Source: Ichthyophis bannanicus
Lineage: Eukaryota; Chordata; Amphibia; Gymnophiona; Ichthyophiidae
DNA: 64,000 nt
Assembly: GCA_033557465.1 (NCBI GenBank)
Contig: CM066037.1
Coordinates: forward strand, 520,978,686-521,042,685
Direction of reading: 5' to 3'
Shown here one piece after another: positions 1-8,911 of the stretch (positions are counted from its first letter, which is position 1; each line of letters starts with the position of its first letter). The translations under genes and the position numbers were made by a program. A model generated the notes under the pieces. The model did not search any database. It had not been told where the DNA came from and was given only the letters and a program-made list of their open reading frames with translations.

Positions 1-15
1 GGCTCGAGTCGATCC

Positions 16-1026
16 TTGGCCACGGTCACACCGGTACCCTCGGTGTCGGGGTGGAGGGCATCGGTGCCCGCCCGACTGGAGCCGCTCGATTCCTCCTCCG
101 AGGAGACGGGCTGGGAGACGGAGGACGAAGAGTCACCCGACACCTATCGGACTCGGTGTGTCCCAACGGACTCACCGGAGTCCGAACCTCGGAGACGATC
201 CCCACCAGAGGATACCAGGTTCTCAGACTTCGTGCGGGATATGGTGTTAAGCAAGCGGGTCAATTCTATCTATCGAGTCCGCAAGAGCCCCGGGTTCCAA
301 AAGGCACAATTACCGCACCACTCCATGGTTGTGGAATCTGCCATGCATCGACTGAAAAGTCAGAAGATGCACTCCTCGGTGCCTCCCAGCCGGGAGACCC
401 GGAACCTGGATGCCCTCGGTAAGAAGTGCTTCCAGGGCTCCATGCTTGCTTGCCGTGTCCAGACATACCAGCTCTACATGGGCATGTACCTCCGGGACCT
501 GGCAAAGGAGATTGCCGGGTTCTCTGCTGGTTTCTCCGAGGAACCTTTGCAGAGGTTCCAGGCCTTGTCCACTGGTATTCGGGAGTGCTCGAAGTTTATC
601 TCTCGAGCAGCCTACGATGGCTTCGAGGCTTCGGCCCGAGTAGCCGGGGCCGGCATCGGTGCCCGCCGGCAGGCTTGGCTACAGTCATCCAACCTCGAGC
701 CATGGGTACAGGACAAGTTGGTCGATGTCCCCTGCCGGGGTGAAATCCTTTTCGGCAAACCCATGGCTGAAAAGGCTGCTGAGCTCGAGACAGAGACTCT
801 CACCAGGCTGCCCAGGAAAACCTCTGCCCCTTCTCAGAAGAAGGGCTCGGGGAAAAAGTCCTTTTACCCGAGGAAGTCATCTGCCTATAAACAATACCCT
901 CATTATCAGGCCTCTGCAGCTCCCCAACAGGGTCAGCAGGCCAAGGGGCAGGGTCATGGGCCCCATAGGCAGAAGGCCCCCAAGCCGCCAACACCGGCCC
1001 TTGCTCAGCAGGGTGGGGGTTTTTGA
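16..1026 (+). CDS. DIRS Gag-like ORF1 (copy A), N-terminus missing, internal deletion
   Basis: C-terminal two thirds of the ORF1 (Gag-like) protein, presumed to bind RNA and form the particle. It shows the acidic stretch ending in SPPEDTRFSDFVRDM, then a join to LSKRVNSIYRVRKS. Copy E has about 60 extra residues there, so this is an in-frame deletion. The conserved core HHSMVVESAMHRLKSQKMHS, the LYMGMYLRDLAKE segment, a basic Lys/Ser tail and the terminal GGGF all match copies D and E. The listed start is only where the frame opens; the true start is upstream of the window. No stop interrupts the remaining part. Confidence 0.85.
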   Translation: MATVTPVPSVSGWRASVPARLEPLDSSSEETGWETEDEESPDTYRTRCVPTDSPESEPRRRSPPEDTRFSDFVRDMVLSKRVNSIYRVRKSPGFQKAQLPHHSMVVESAMHRLKSQKMHSSVPPSRETRNLDALGKKCFQGSMLACRVQTYQLYMGMYLRDLAKEIAGFSAGFSEEPLQRFQALSTGIRECSKFISRAAYDGFEASARVAGAGIGARRQAWLQSSNLEPWVQDKLVDVPCRGEILFGKPMAEKAAELETETLTRLPRKTSAPSQKKGSGKKSFYPRKSSAYKQYPHYQASAAPQQGQQAKGQGHGPHRQKAPKPPTPALAQQGGGF

Positions 1027-1168
1027 CTCAGAAAGCATAGCCTCTTCTCCTTAGCTGGCTCATATCAGCACAGGAGGCCGGCTGGCCCACTTTGCCCACC
1101 CGTTACATCAGATACCTGGGTGCTTCATATAGTCCATTTGAGCCACTGGGTCATCAGTTGCTTCTGCT
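1027..1168 (+). pseudogene. RT N-terminal remnant and deletion junction (copy A)
   Basis: After the gag stop about 110 bases match the segment that precedes RT in copies C and D (GGRL..FAH pattern). Around 1140 the sequence leaves that match, and it resumes inside the recombinase near 1170. About 2.5 kb of RT, RNase H and recombinase are therefore absent. I see no long direct repeat at the junction. Confidence 0.6.
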
Positions 1169-1453
1169 CGTTGTGTACACTCCAAACGTACTTTGTCCAT
1201 ATGGGTCGCTGACTGTATCGCCTGGGCTTATGGGGCAGCTGGCCTCTCGTTGGAGGGTCGAGTCACGGCTCATCGTGTCAGGGCGAAGGCTGCGTCAGTG
1301 GCTCATCTCCGCTCTGTTCCGTTGGCAGACATCTGCAGGGCCGCTACTTGGTCTTCAAGCCAGACTTTTACGGCCCATTATTGCCTTGAGAGGGAGTCCC
1401 GCAGGGAGTGTGCTTTCGGACAGGCAGTACTCCATAATCTCTTTGGGGTCTAG
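1169..1453 (+). pseudogene. Tyrosine recombinase C-terminal fragment (copy A)
   Basis: The frame matches the last ~90 residues of the YR of copies B, D and E. It has the HxxR box (TAHRVRAKAAS), the RAATW box and the tyrosine nucleophile in TAHYCLERES. The catalytic Arg of box I is lost in the deletion, so no active enzyme can be made. It ends in HNLFGV where the other copies have NLFEV. Confidence 0.8.
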
Positions 1454-1588
1454 GCAAATCCTTCCCTCCGGCCCTGATGTTGGGCTACCGGTCGGGGGCA
1501 TTCTCAGAGAAGATTCCTTCCTTACGTTCTGACGCTCTAGAGGGAGCTCATTTTTTCGGCTTGGGGCCTCCGGTAGCCTTAAGCTGGG

Positions 1589-1690
1589 GAGTCCCATATG
1601 TGAGGACTGACTTCCTGCTTGGTCCTGGAGAATGAGTAGTTACTCACCTGTAACAGGTGTTCTCCAGGAGCAGCAGGAATCAGTCCTCAC
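1589..1690 (+). repeat. DIRS internal complementary region (copy A)
   Basis: The first half is the reverse complement of the left-end type (TGACTTCCTGCTTGGTCC); the second half is the reverse complement of the right-end type (GGAGCAGCAGGAATCAGTCC). The centre, AATGAGTAGTTACTCACC, marks the predicted circle junction. This layout is the hallmark of DIRS elements. Confidence 0.85.
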
Positions 1691-1770
1691 AACCCTTCCT
1701 CCTCCCCTTGGAGTTGCAGTCATATGATTTATTTTTGCTAACCTTTTGCTGTCTTTTAGCTATGTCATCA

Positions 1771-1956
1771 GACTGAGCAAGATGGCACCCTTGGGCGGGA
1801 AGGGGGCCGCGCATGCGCGCTGCAATTCCCAACGGCTTTCTTTGAAAGCTGGGGAAATGCTCCGCACGGGGGCTCCGTCGGCGCCGACATCACCCATATG
1901 TGAGGACTGATTCCTGCTGCTCCTCGAGAACACCTGTTACAGGTGAGTAACTACTC
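1771..1956 (+). repeat. DIRS right inverted terminal repeat (copy A)
   Basis: Starts at GACTGAGCAAGATGGCACC and ends near GAGTAACTACTC. It contains the NRF1-like palindrome CGCGCATGCGCG, the 12-bp palindrome GTCGGCGCCGAC at 1877-1888 and the terminal CACCTGTTACAGGTG palindrome. The next bases already belong to the RT of copy B. Confidence 0.85.
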
Positions 1957-3075
1957 TCTCTCTGCAGGCAAGGCTTTCTTGCCAGAAGACAGAGCCCAAA
2001 GACTGATGGACTTGGCAAACCAGTTTCTCCACAGGCCACTGGTTTCCGCCATACTCTGGCTGCGGCTTCTGGGCCACATGTCTTCGACAGTGCATGTGAC
2101 TCCCAATGCCCGACTCCGTATGAGGCCTGCACAGTGGTGCCTCAGGTCTCAGTGGACACAGTCCACAGGTCGCCTCAGAGACAGTAAGGGTGTCCAGACC
2201 ATTCCTGAACTCCCTACGCTGGTGGCTGCACCCCCCCCCCCCCCCAATCTACTGCAAGGGGTGCCTTTTCAGATTCCTGGGTTCACACTGGTGTTGACCA
2301 CCGATGCCTCTCTGCAGGGCTGGGGAACACATTGTCTGGGCAAGTGCACCCAGGGCCTGTGGTCTTCCTGGGAGGCCACACAACAGATCAACCTACTGGA
2401 GCTCAGGGCTATTAGCTTAGCCCTCAAGACTTTCTCTCAAAACCTGGCCCACCAGTCTGTCTTAGTACAGACGGACAACCAAGTAGCCATGTTTTATGTG
2501 AACAAGCAGGAAGGCACTGGGTTCCGGCTCCTTTGTCAGGAGGCACAGGACCTTTGCTTGTTTGTGCTCAAGCACAACATGTTTCTCAAAGCTGTTTACC
2601 TCCCTGGCCAGGAGAACTGCCTGGCAGACCGGTTGAGCAGAGTTCTGCAGCCCCACAAATGGCAACTCCACCCATTAGTGATTCAGAAGATTTTCCTGAA
2701 ATGGGGACTTCCTTCCATAGATCTCTTTGCCAGTCCCCTGAATAGGCAACTGCCCAGGTTCTGCTCCAGGCACCCGCATCCCATGAGGTGGGCAGCGGAT
2801 GCTTTTCTGATATCCTGGTCTCAGGGCCTCCTATATGCGTTTCCTCCCTTGCCTCTGGTGGCCCTAACCCTGTTCAAGGTTCTAAAGGACAAGGCCTCGG
2901 TACTACTAGTAGCTCCCAGGTGACCGAGGCAACCTTGGTTTCCACTTCTGCTTCAACTGGCAGTGGAACCCCCACTGCCTCTAGGGTTGCAGCCCGACCG
3001 TCTTTCTCAGGATCAAGGTTCTCTTCACCCAAATCTTAAATCTCTCAATTTGATGGCCTGGAGGCTGCAAGGGTA
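1957..3075 (+). pseudogene. RT (C-terminal part), RNase H and MT-like domain (copy B)
   Basis: Begins after the RT catalytic core, at the segment matching AYLPADRAGRLMDLA of copy C. RNase H is recognisable by LTTDASLQGWG, INLLELRAI, VQTDNQVAMFYVNKQ and the AD-LSR motif (NCLADRLSR). A C-terminal domain follows with DLFASPLNRQLPRFCSR, LLYAFPP and LLVAPR, the region called Dam-like methyltransferase in DIRS elements. A 2-base deletion upstream and a run of 15 C at 2231-2245 shift and then restore the frame. TGG has become a stop TGA at 2921-2923 just after VAPR; the frame would otherwise end at 3075. No RT active site is left. Confidence 0.8.
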
Positions 3076-3078
3076 GTT

Positions 3079-4107
3079 TTGGCTCCTTGGGGCCTACCTC
3101 CAGAAGTTGAAGAGGTCGTCCTGGCCTCTAGAAAGCAGTCCACTAGAAAAACCTATGCCTTGAAATGGAAGAGATTTTCTGTGTGGTGTCAGCTGCGTGC
3201 AGAAGATCCTTTCTCCTGTGCTGTACCAGTAGTGCTTCAGTACCTGCTGCACTTGTCCAATCAAGGCCTTAAGTCCAATTCTGTTCTGGTCCACCTCTCA
3301 GCTCTGGCAGCTCACCACTCTGGTGGAAGGACACTGTCGGTTCACTCCTTGGTGCCCTGGTTCTTCAGGGGTTTGCTCTTGCTCAAGCCTCCTGTCCGTC
3401 CTCCATTCCCTGAGTGGGAGTTGAATGTGGTCTTGCAGCAACTAACTTGCCCACCTTTTGAGCCAATGGCTACTTGTCCTCTCCGCTTACTTTCCTGGAA
3501 GACACTCTTCCTGGTAGCCTTAACCTCGGCCAGACGAGTGAGTGAGCTTCAGGCCCTGGTCTGTGACAGGCCTTACACCCGATTCTATAGGAACAGGGTA
3601 GTCCTTAGGACTCATCCAAAGTTCCTCCCAAAAGTTGTTGTCTCTTTCCACCTCAACCAGGAGGTGGTTCTTCCAACATTCTTCCCTAGGCCCCATGCAA
3701 GCCAGGCTGAAGCGTTCCTGCATACCCTGGACTGTAGGAGGGCCTTATCCTTCTACCTTGACCGTACGCAGGGACATAGATGGGCTACTCAGCTCTTCAT
3801 ATCTTTTGACCCTAATAATTTGGGGTTAGCTGTGTCCAAGCGTACCTTGTCCATATGGGTGGCTGACTGTATCACCTGGGCTTACAGGGCGGCTGACCTT
3901 CCCTTGCAGGGTCGGGTCACGGCCCACCGTGTAAGGGCTATGGCTGCCTCAGTAGCTCATCTCCGCTCTGTACCGTTGGCAGACATCTGCAGGGCTGCAA
4001 CTTGGTCCTCAAGCCAGATGTTTGCGGCCCATTACTGCCTGGAGAGGGAGTCCCGTAGGGACAGTGCTTTTGGCCAGGCAGTACTCTGGAATCTCTTTGA
4101 GGTTTAA
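3079..4107 (+). CDS. Tyrosine recombinase (copy B), open frame
   Basis: About 342 residues with a SAM-like N-terminal core-binding region (EVVLASRKQSTRKTYALKW) and a complete catalytic domain. Box I Arg is in SARRVSELQAL, HxxR in TAHRVRAMAAS, the Trp in CRAATW and the Tyr nucleophile in AAHYCLERES. In DIRS elements this enzyme is thought to integrate a circular DNA copy by site-specific recombination. The frame opens at about 3040 and overlaps the end of the RT frame; the listed start is not an ATG. It is striking that this gene is undamaged while the RT part of the same copy is broken. Confidence 0.85.
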   Translation: MAPWGLPPEVEEVVLASRKQSTRKTYALKWKRFSVWCQLRAEDPFSCAVPVVLQYLLHLSNQGLKSNSVLVHLSALAAHHSGGRTLSVHSLVPWFFRGLLLLKPPVRPPFPEWELNVVLQQLTCPPFEPMATCPLRLLSWKTLFLVALTSARRVSELQALVCDRPYTRFYRNRVVLRTHPKFLPKVVVSFHLNQEVVLPTFFPRPHASQAEAFLHTLDCRRALSFYLDRTQGHRWATQLFISFDPNNLGLAVSKRTLSIWVADCITWAYRAADLPLQGRVTAHRVRAMAASVAHLRSVPLADICRAATWSSSQMFAAHYCLERESRRDSAFGQAVLWNLFEV

Positions 4108-4239
4108 GCAACTCCTGCCCTCCAGCCCTCCGTTGGGCTACCGGTGGAGGTTCTTTCAGTGCAAAGCTTTTCTTTGATACTGGGACTAGAGGGAGTTCTC
4201 TTGTTCAGCCTGGGTTCCTGGTAGCCCAGAACTAGGGAG

Positions 4240-4340
4240 TCACCCATATGTGAGGACTGACTTTCTGCTTGGTCCTGGAGAAAGAGTAGTTACTCACCTG
4301 TAACAGGTGTTCTCCAGGAGCAGCAGGAATCAGTCCTCAC
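4240..4340 (+). repeat. DIRS internal complementary region (copy B)
   Basis: Same two-part design as in the other copies. The left-end half (GGACTGACTTTCTGCTTGGT) joins at GGAGAAAGAGTAGTTACTC to the right-end half ending AATCAGTCCTCAC. The predicted circle junction is GTAACTACTC-TTT-CTCC. Confidence 0.85.
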
Positions 4341-4423
4341 AACCCTCCCTCCTCCCCTGGGAGTTGCAGTTGTACATAGTTTCTTCTTACATTTTTTGTG
4401 TGCTGTTTTTTAGCTATGTCATT

Positions 4424-4610
4424 TGACTGAGCAAGATGGCACCTTTAGGCGGGAAGGGGACTGCGTATGCGTGCAGTATTCCCAAAGGCTTTCATAGAAA
4501 GCTAGGGAAATGCTCTGCGGGGGCTCCATCGACGTCGATGTCACCCATATGTGAGGACTGATTCCTGCTGCTCCTGGAGAACACCTGTTACAAGTGAGTA
4601 ACTACTCTTT
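4424..4610 (+). repeat. DIRS right inverted terminal repeat (copy B)
   Basis: Runs from GACTGAGCAAGATGGCACC to GAGTAACTACTCTTT. The fixed-position palindrome here is ATCGACGTCGAT (4528-4539), perfect but different in sequence from that of copies A, D and E. The NRF1-like site is decayed (TGCGTATGCGTGCAG). The flank begins TTGAGAGAGCG. Confidence 0.8.
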
Positions 4611-4989
4611 TTGAGAGAGCGTATGGGTGAATATTGGGTCTAACGGGGTGTTGGTCAGGTGGGCTGAATGTGTTGTCATGGTTTTTGTATGTTTGGGTGT
4701 TGTGGGGCGATAAGCTGGGTTTGTAATCTAACTGTTAAAGGGATATGGGTAATATAGGGATACTGGGAATGAGTGATGGTGGCTAGGATGTGAGATCACG
4801 CCTCCGAGAGCCCAGAAGGATGGTGGAGATGTGCGGGCGGTTGGCAAGGTAGGGCTTTTGGGCTTTTTCGGGTATTTTGTGACCACCCTGAGGTGAGCTC
4901 CAAGTATTTGTTTAATATATGGGGGACCTTAGTGATCATTTTTAATGTGTGGGGGCCTGATACTTCAGTAAAGTGTCAGTTATAATAAA
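4611..4989. other. Unassigned DNA between DIRS copy B and an L1 fragment
   Basis: G/T-rich sequence without a convincing frame. It is probably part of the L1 element that follows, upstream of its endonuclease. No repeat ends or RNA gene seen. Confidence 0.4.
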
Positions 4990-5650
4990 GAGCTGGAGAG
5001 GCTCAGATATGATAGAGGCTTTGTGCAGGAGACACATTTGTTAATTGCAGATGAGTGGAGGCTCTCAAGTTCCAAGTATCGAAACAGATATTTTGCTTCA
5101 AACTGCTTAGAGAAACAAAAAGGGGGTATGGCCATTTTATTATCTGCATGGATTCAGCTCCAAGTAGTGGAAATTAAGAAGGATAAGGGTGGTAGGTTCC
5201 TCATGCTGAAGATTCACTAGGACAGGAAACTCTTCACTTTGATTAGTCTGTATGCTCCAAATATTGGCCAGGCCATTTTTCTATCAATGTCTTCTAAGTG
5301 AAATATTAACATTTGTTGAGGGATCGGTAGTATTGGGGGGGGGGGGGAGAGATTTTAATTTGGTGCTAGACCCGAACCTGGATAAATCCTGAGGCGAGGG
5401 AGGACGACTTGGGAAGCCTAGGCTGAAACTTTAAATGTGAGTTGATTGACATTTGGAGGGAATTACGTGGGGGACAAAAGGGTTCATTCGTACTATTCGG
5501 TGCACGATTCATTCTTTCGCATTAATATGATTTGGGTAGATAACCCGCTATTGTTGGAGGCTTTGGATAGTGGAATGGGAGAGCGCACATAGATCATGCT
5601 CTGGTCTGGAGAGTGTTTAAAGAGGTGGGACTTGTGATAAGGAAGCTTAT
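4990..5650 (+). pseudogene. L1/Tx1-type LINE ORF2, endonuclease fragment
   Basis: A frame beginning LQETHLLIADEWRL continues with KQKGGMAILLS and a later broken ISLYAPN segment. This is the QETH / GG / YAPN order of the apurinic-like endonuclease domain of L1-clade LINEs, which nicks the target for reverse transcription. Further on, GDFN-like and DHALVW-like segments appear in other frames. A run of 12 G near 5335-5346 and several stops show decay. The ORF2 resumes near 7225 after unrelated DNA. Confidence 0.65.
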
Positions 5651-7224
5651 CATAGCTCAGAAAGGAGCTATAGAAAAGGTGAAGTGACTCTGAACAAGCA
5701 ACCTGTCAGTTCTGGTAGAAATAAGAAAACAATTTTCCCATAAAAGACTACCAGTCCCAGAATGCACCAGGTTTCCAACAACCATTAGAGGAGCTGAAGT
5801 GGGGAAACGTGTGTTCAATCAGGAGGGCTATGAGGTAATCCCTAAGCACTCATCTCAAAGGGCAGGGCCTGATTCAGCACAGCTGCACTGTGTTAGGGAG
5901 GAGCACTCATCTAAGCAGAATAAAGGTAGAGTTTATTCTACAGAGAATCAGCTTGAGCTTGATCATCTTCATCATCAGGAGGATCATCAGAAGCAGAAGC
6001 CAAACCGGACGGACAGAGAGGGAAAGAAACCCTTTGGAAGAAAGAGGAGAAAAGCCTTTGAGAGGTCTAGAGTCCAGAGCAGTACGTATACTGGGAGGCA
6101 TTCCAAGGGCCAGCATACACCATTGGACTGGGGAAAGCCAGAGGAATGGTGCTGCAGAGCTAGGAATCTCCAGATGGTACCTGTGAGGGAGACGGCTGCA
6201 CGTGGAAGGGACCCTAAGACCCGTGCCAGAAGGTATGTGAAGAGAGATCCAGTGTCCAGGGATCTGGATTGGAAGGCTGGACATAAGAACTGGACTACAT
6301 ACTGGCCAGGCTATATAGAGAGGAACTCTAACAGCAATGGAAGCTCAGGTATGAACACTGATCTATGCCCTAGCTATAACCTTGAAAGACAGCAGGGAAA
6401 CAAGTATTCTCCTGAAAGTGCTCCATTGGGAGATTCATCTGTGCCAATCCATGATATTGAACCCATGCTTGTTGAAGAGGGGGTGATAGCAGATGAAGAA
6501 TCTGTTTACATGGACTGCTCTGTCTAAACTCCTTTGGTGATTTTCTGTTACAAAGTACAGCAACCATCACAAAGAAATACAAACTTGTTCTTTAATCTAC
6601 TCAGAAAAGCTCCTGTGTAGGATTTCTAGCCACGCAGTAGAAAGCAAGCCAGCTAAGGGGTTTCAGCTGGATAACTGCTAGCAATTGAGCCTTACCTAAT
6701 TGCTTGTGGGCTCTGAGAGAATCACTTCTGAATCTATGTGGGAAGATACAAGAAGTTAACCTGAGAAGAACAGTTTTTCCTTTCTTTGTGGCTTTTGTTT
6801 GTTTGATATATTGCTAAGAGAATATTAGCTAAAGCCTACAGAAAAGACCAGTTTGTTGCCAACCAGGTCTTATTTCTTTTGCTTTGATTGCCTGACAAGT
6901 TCAAATGTTGTTTTCTTAATTTTGTTTTTCCAAGTTTAACACTGAAAGCAAGTAACCTGATTTATGTGCTATCAAGCATATCTGTGTTGGGAGAAATAAC
7001 CCCATAAATAAATATCTGATTGGCTTTACCCAAAAGCACAACTAATTATTGTGAGCAGCTGTGTCTGGTGTGAATGAACTGCATTGCCCACAATCCCTTG
7101 CAAATCATATAGATATATGCACTTGCCAAGACTGTGAAGATTCTCACCCAGGCAGCCGTCTGACAGACTGGGACAAGTGGGCCAGTGGTAGAGGTTGAAT
7201 GTCCCTTCTGGGTTCAGTTTTCCA
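5651..7224. other. Unassigned insertion splitting an L1 ORF2
   Basis: This 1.5-kb block separates the L1 endonuclease remnant from the next L1 ORF2 segment, so it looks like an insertion. It contains the 242-codon frame described separately, then AT-rich DNA with a possible poly(A) context (CCCATAAATAAATATC near 7002). I could not find terminal repeats or a target duplication with certainty. An LTR element or a gypsy-type fragment is possible. Confidence 0.4.
5799..6527 (+). CDS. Hypothetical protein, 242 codons
   Basis: An uninterrupted frame in a region where every other frame is broken. The predicted product is hydrophilic. It has His/Gln-rich (LDHLHHQEDHQKQ) and strongly basic (KPFGRKRRKAFERSR) stretches and an acidic C-terminus. 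There is no signal peptide, membrane segment or domain I recognise. The start may lie elsewhere, since the frame is open slightly upstream. It could be a Gag-like piece of the unassigned insertion or a chance frame. I do not assign a function. Confidence 0.3.
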   Translation: MGKRVFNQEGYEVIPKHSSQRAGPDSAQLHCVREEHSSKQNKGRVYSTENQLELDHLHHQEDHQKQKPNRTDREGKKPFGRKRRKAFERSRVQSSTYTGRHSKGQHTPLDWGKPEEWCCRARNLQMVPVRETAARGRDPKTRARRYVKRDPVSRDLDWKAGHKNWTTYWPGYIERNSNSNGSSGMNTDLCPSYNLERQQGNKYSPESAPLGDSSVPIHDIEPMLVEEGVIADEESVYMDCSV

Positions 7225-7590
7225 GATACAAAAGGATACTGGTGAATATTTGGAATTGAATGATGGTCAGTGTGCTCTCGGCAGCGTGTGAGATCGCTTA
7301 AAGCGATGATTCAGGGGATGTTTATAGCACTTGGGGGCTCATAAGAAGAAGATGAAGAACCAACAGCTGGAGGAGCTGCTTAGAGAAATGAGGGAGCTGG
7401 AGCGGGGGCAGAAGATAGGGTGGGGAAGGAGGGTGTGATGAAATTGGGGGAGGCCCAGAAGGCCCTGCATGAGTTACAGTTGGTGGAAATTTAAATATGG
7501 TTTGGAGAGGCTTCAGCAGCAGAATTTCAAATTTGGAAATAAGGCTAGTAGACTGCTGGTACATAAATTACGTAGTCTGTAACAAAAAGG
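7225..7590 (+). pseudogene. L1/Tx1-type LINE ORF2, segment between endonuclease and RT
   Basis: Broken frames read KKDTGEYLELNDGQ, then LKAMIQGMFIALGAHKKK, QQLEELLREMRELE, and finally FKFGNKASRLLVHKLR. This order matches the linker of L1-clade ORF2 (helical KKK.....LE region and the YG.KA..LLA..L motif before RT). It is probably the continuation of the fragment at 4990-5650. Confidence 0.6.
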
Positions 7591-7599
7591 AGGAGAAAG

Positions 7600-8210
7600 T
7601 ACCCGCACACTAGACAAAAAACCAACCGAGCAGGTCCAAAAGAGACTGGCGACAATTCAATTCAGGTGGAAAACCTTTTTTAATTGGCCCCAACGCGTTT
7701 CGGCTGAAAAGCCTTCTTCAGGGGGTCTTTAAAAGAGAACACACCTTATTATGTCACGTAGTGCATTAAGAATGGTCACGTTCGATACAGACTTCACTAC
7801 CTGCTTTTTCAAAAATATATACATGATCCACATGAAGTATGACCCCAATTTTGTGGGGACGGCAGTGCTGGTCTATCAATCTGAGCTGTAGAACGAACCA
7901 AAAGATCTCTCAAATTAGAGCCTCGGGAATATGCAATCATAAGGGGTTTCTGAAAGCATGGATGCAGCCCCAATACTGGCCAATATTTCTTTAATATTCT
8001 AACTATTTCTGTACTGAGATGCGTATAAGGGAGAACACCAACAAATGCTTCTGGGGTCTCATCAACTCTGACTTCTCAACGCATCATCCAATAACCATTC
8101 TCGTTGTACATGTAGAGCCCGACGGTATGCCATCTTCACTATTTTCACCGGGTAACCCCTATTAAGTAGCCGCGCTCACAAATCTGCTGCCTGATATTTA
8201 AAATCCATAA
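7600..8210 (-). pseudogene. Penelope-like RT C-terminal fragment with 3' tail
   Basis: On the minus strand broken frames read TEIVRILKKYWPVLGLHPCF, YSRGSNLRDLLVRS and HTSCGSCIY, the end of the RT region and the Cys-rich linker before the endonuclease. The endonuclease itself is missing: after CGSCIY the sequence jumps to a 3' untranslated tail. This is an internally deleted copy. Confidence 0.6.
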
Positions 8211-8213
8211 AGG

Positions 8214-8817
8214 ATGAACAGAGGTGCCGGAGCCTTAAAAATTGCCCAAACGGGCGTCCTCTCCTTAATGGGCCCAGATGAAAACTCAAAAGTTTTAAGA
8301 GATCTTTTGGTTCGTTCTGTAGCTCAGATTAATAGACCAGCTTTGCCATCCCCACAAAATCGGGGTCATACTTCATGTGGATCATGTATATATTGTGCTA
8401 CAACTTTTACGGGTAATACATGGACGCACCCTACAGCAGAACGGATAATTAAACGTAGATGGGAGACTGATTGTAATTCATCGTTTGTGGTCTATGTTTT
8501 GTACTGCCTCTGTCGTCTTGTGTGTATATAGGCAGGACTACACAAGTGATTAAAACTTGCCTGAGTGAGCACGCATCAAGGATTCGTCAAAAGATTACGT
8601 CTGCCCCGATAGTTGAGCACTGTTTAATACACAATCATGATTTCACAGACCTGCGATGGTCGGTGATAGATTTATTTTCCCCCGGATCCTAGAGGGGGTG
8701 ATAAGATTGCCTTATTCCAATGGCATGAGCAAAGTTGGATATTTAGATTGAATACGGTGACTCCTCTGGGCCTCAATAAGGAAATTGATTGGACTAGTCT
8801 CTTCTGATGTCATCCGT
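8214..8817 (+). pseudogene. Penelope-like GIY-YIG endonuclease
   Basis: The frame contains HTSCGSCIYC, the Cys linker typical of Penelope-like proteins, then FVVYVLYCLC. The YIGRT part of the GIY-YIG motif is present in another frame (codons from about 8519), so one frameshift hits the catalytic motif. Downstream pieces VIKTCLSEHASRIRQ, PIVEHCLIHNHDFTDLRW and EQSWIFRLNTVTPLGLNKEI match the conserved end of the domain. It would have nicked DNA for target-primed insertion; this copy is inactive. Confidence 0.75.
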
Positions 8818-8911
8818 GACGTGGTGGGGTTTCTCTTGATGAAGAGGGGTTTTCCCGCCGTTTGATTGGTGTTCTACTTTGAAGGATTACAATAGCCAAT
8901 GATTTATTTAT

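Larger units (their letters stand above)
1..1956 (+). mobile_element. DIRS copy A, internally deleted, cut by the window start
   Basis: DIRS-type retroelement whose 5' end lies outside the window. It holds most of gag, a scrap of the RT start, the recombinase C-terminus, an ICR and a right ITR. The RT, RNase H and N-terminal recombinase are missing in one deletion near position 1140, so this copy is non-autonomous. The right end runs directly into the RT of copy B, which suggests A was inserted there. CpG-rich sequence and an intact ITR palindrome at 1877-1888 suggest it is younger than B. Confidence 0.85.
1957..4610 (+). mobile_element. DIRS copy B, 3' half
   Basis: Starts abruptly inside RT, where copy A ends, and continues through RNase H, the methyltransferase-like domain, YR, ICR and right ITR. 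Its closest relative here is copy C (same C15 tract, same ATCGAC-type ITR palindrome). The left half is either beyond copy A, outside the window, or lost. Confidence 0.85.
7600..8911. mobile_element. Penelope-like element, inverted pair
   Basis: Two pieces of the same Penelope-like element lie head to head: a minus-strand piece at 7600-8210 and a plus-strand piece at 8211-8911. The region around 7805-7925 is the reverse complement of about 8285-8400 (shared TATATACATGATCCACATGA and its complement). The minus piece ends in the sense sequence GCCGAAACGCGTTGGGGCC, a 3' sequence I associate with vertebrate Penelope-like elements. Such inverted, partly truncated pairs are common for this class. 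The 3' end is cut by the retroviral LTR at 8912. Confidence 0.7.

Noticed and set aside
1589..1956. Regularly repeated 30-60 base motifs across the window that could look like a CRISPR array or tandem repeats
   Set aside because: All are explained by ITR and ICR copies of DIRS elements in defined positions; there are no regular spacers.
2231..2245. Poly-C tract as a sequencing error only
   Set aside because: The same tract with the same length occurs in the independent copy C, so I report it as a finding while noting that homopolymers need checking.
7322..7564. Minus-strand Pro-rich frame as a gene
   Set aside because: It is the reverse of the Lys/Glu-rich L1 ORF2 linker on the plus strand.
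8214..8817. A host or intron-type GIY-YIG nuclease
   Set aside because: The CGSCIYC linker and the conserved C-terminal segments match Penelope-like elements, and the surrounding tail sequences agree.
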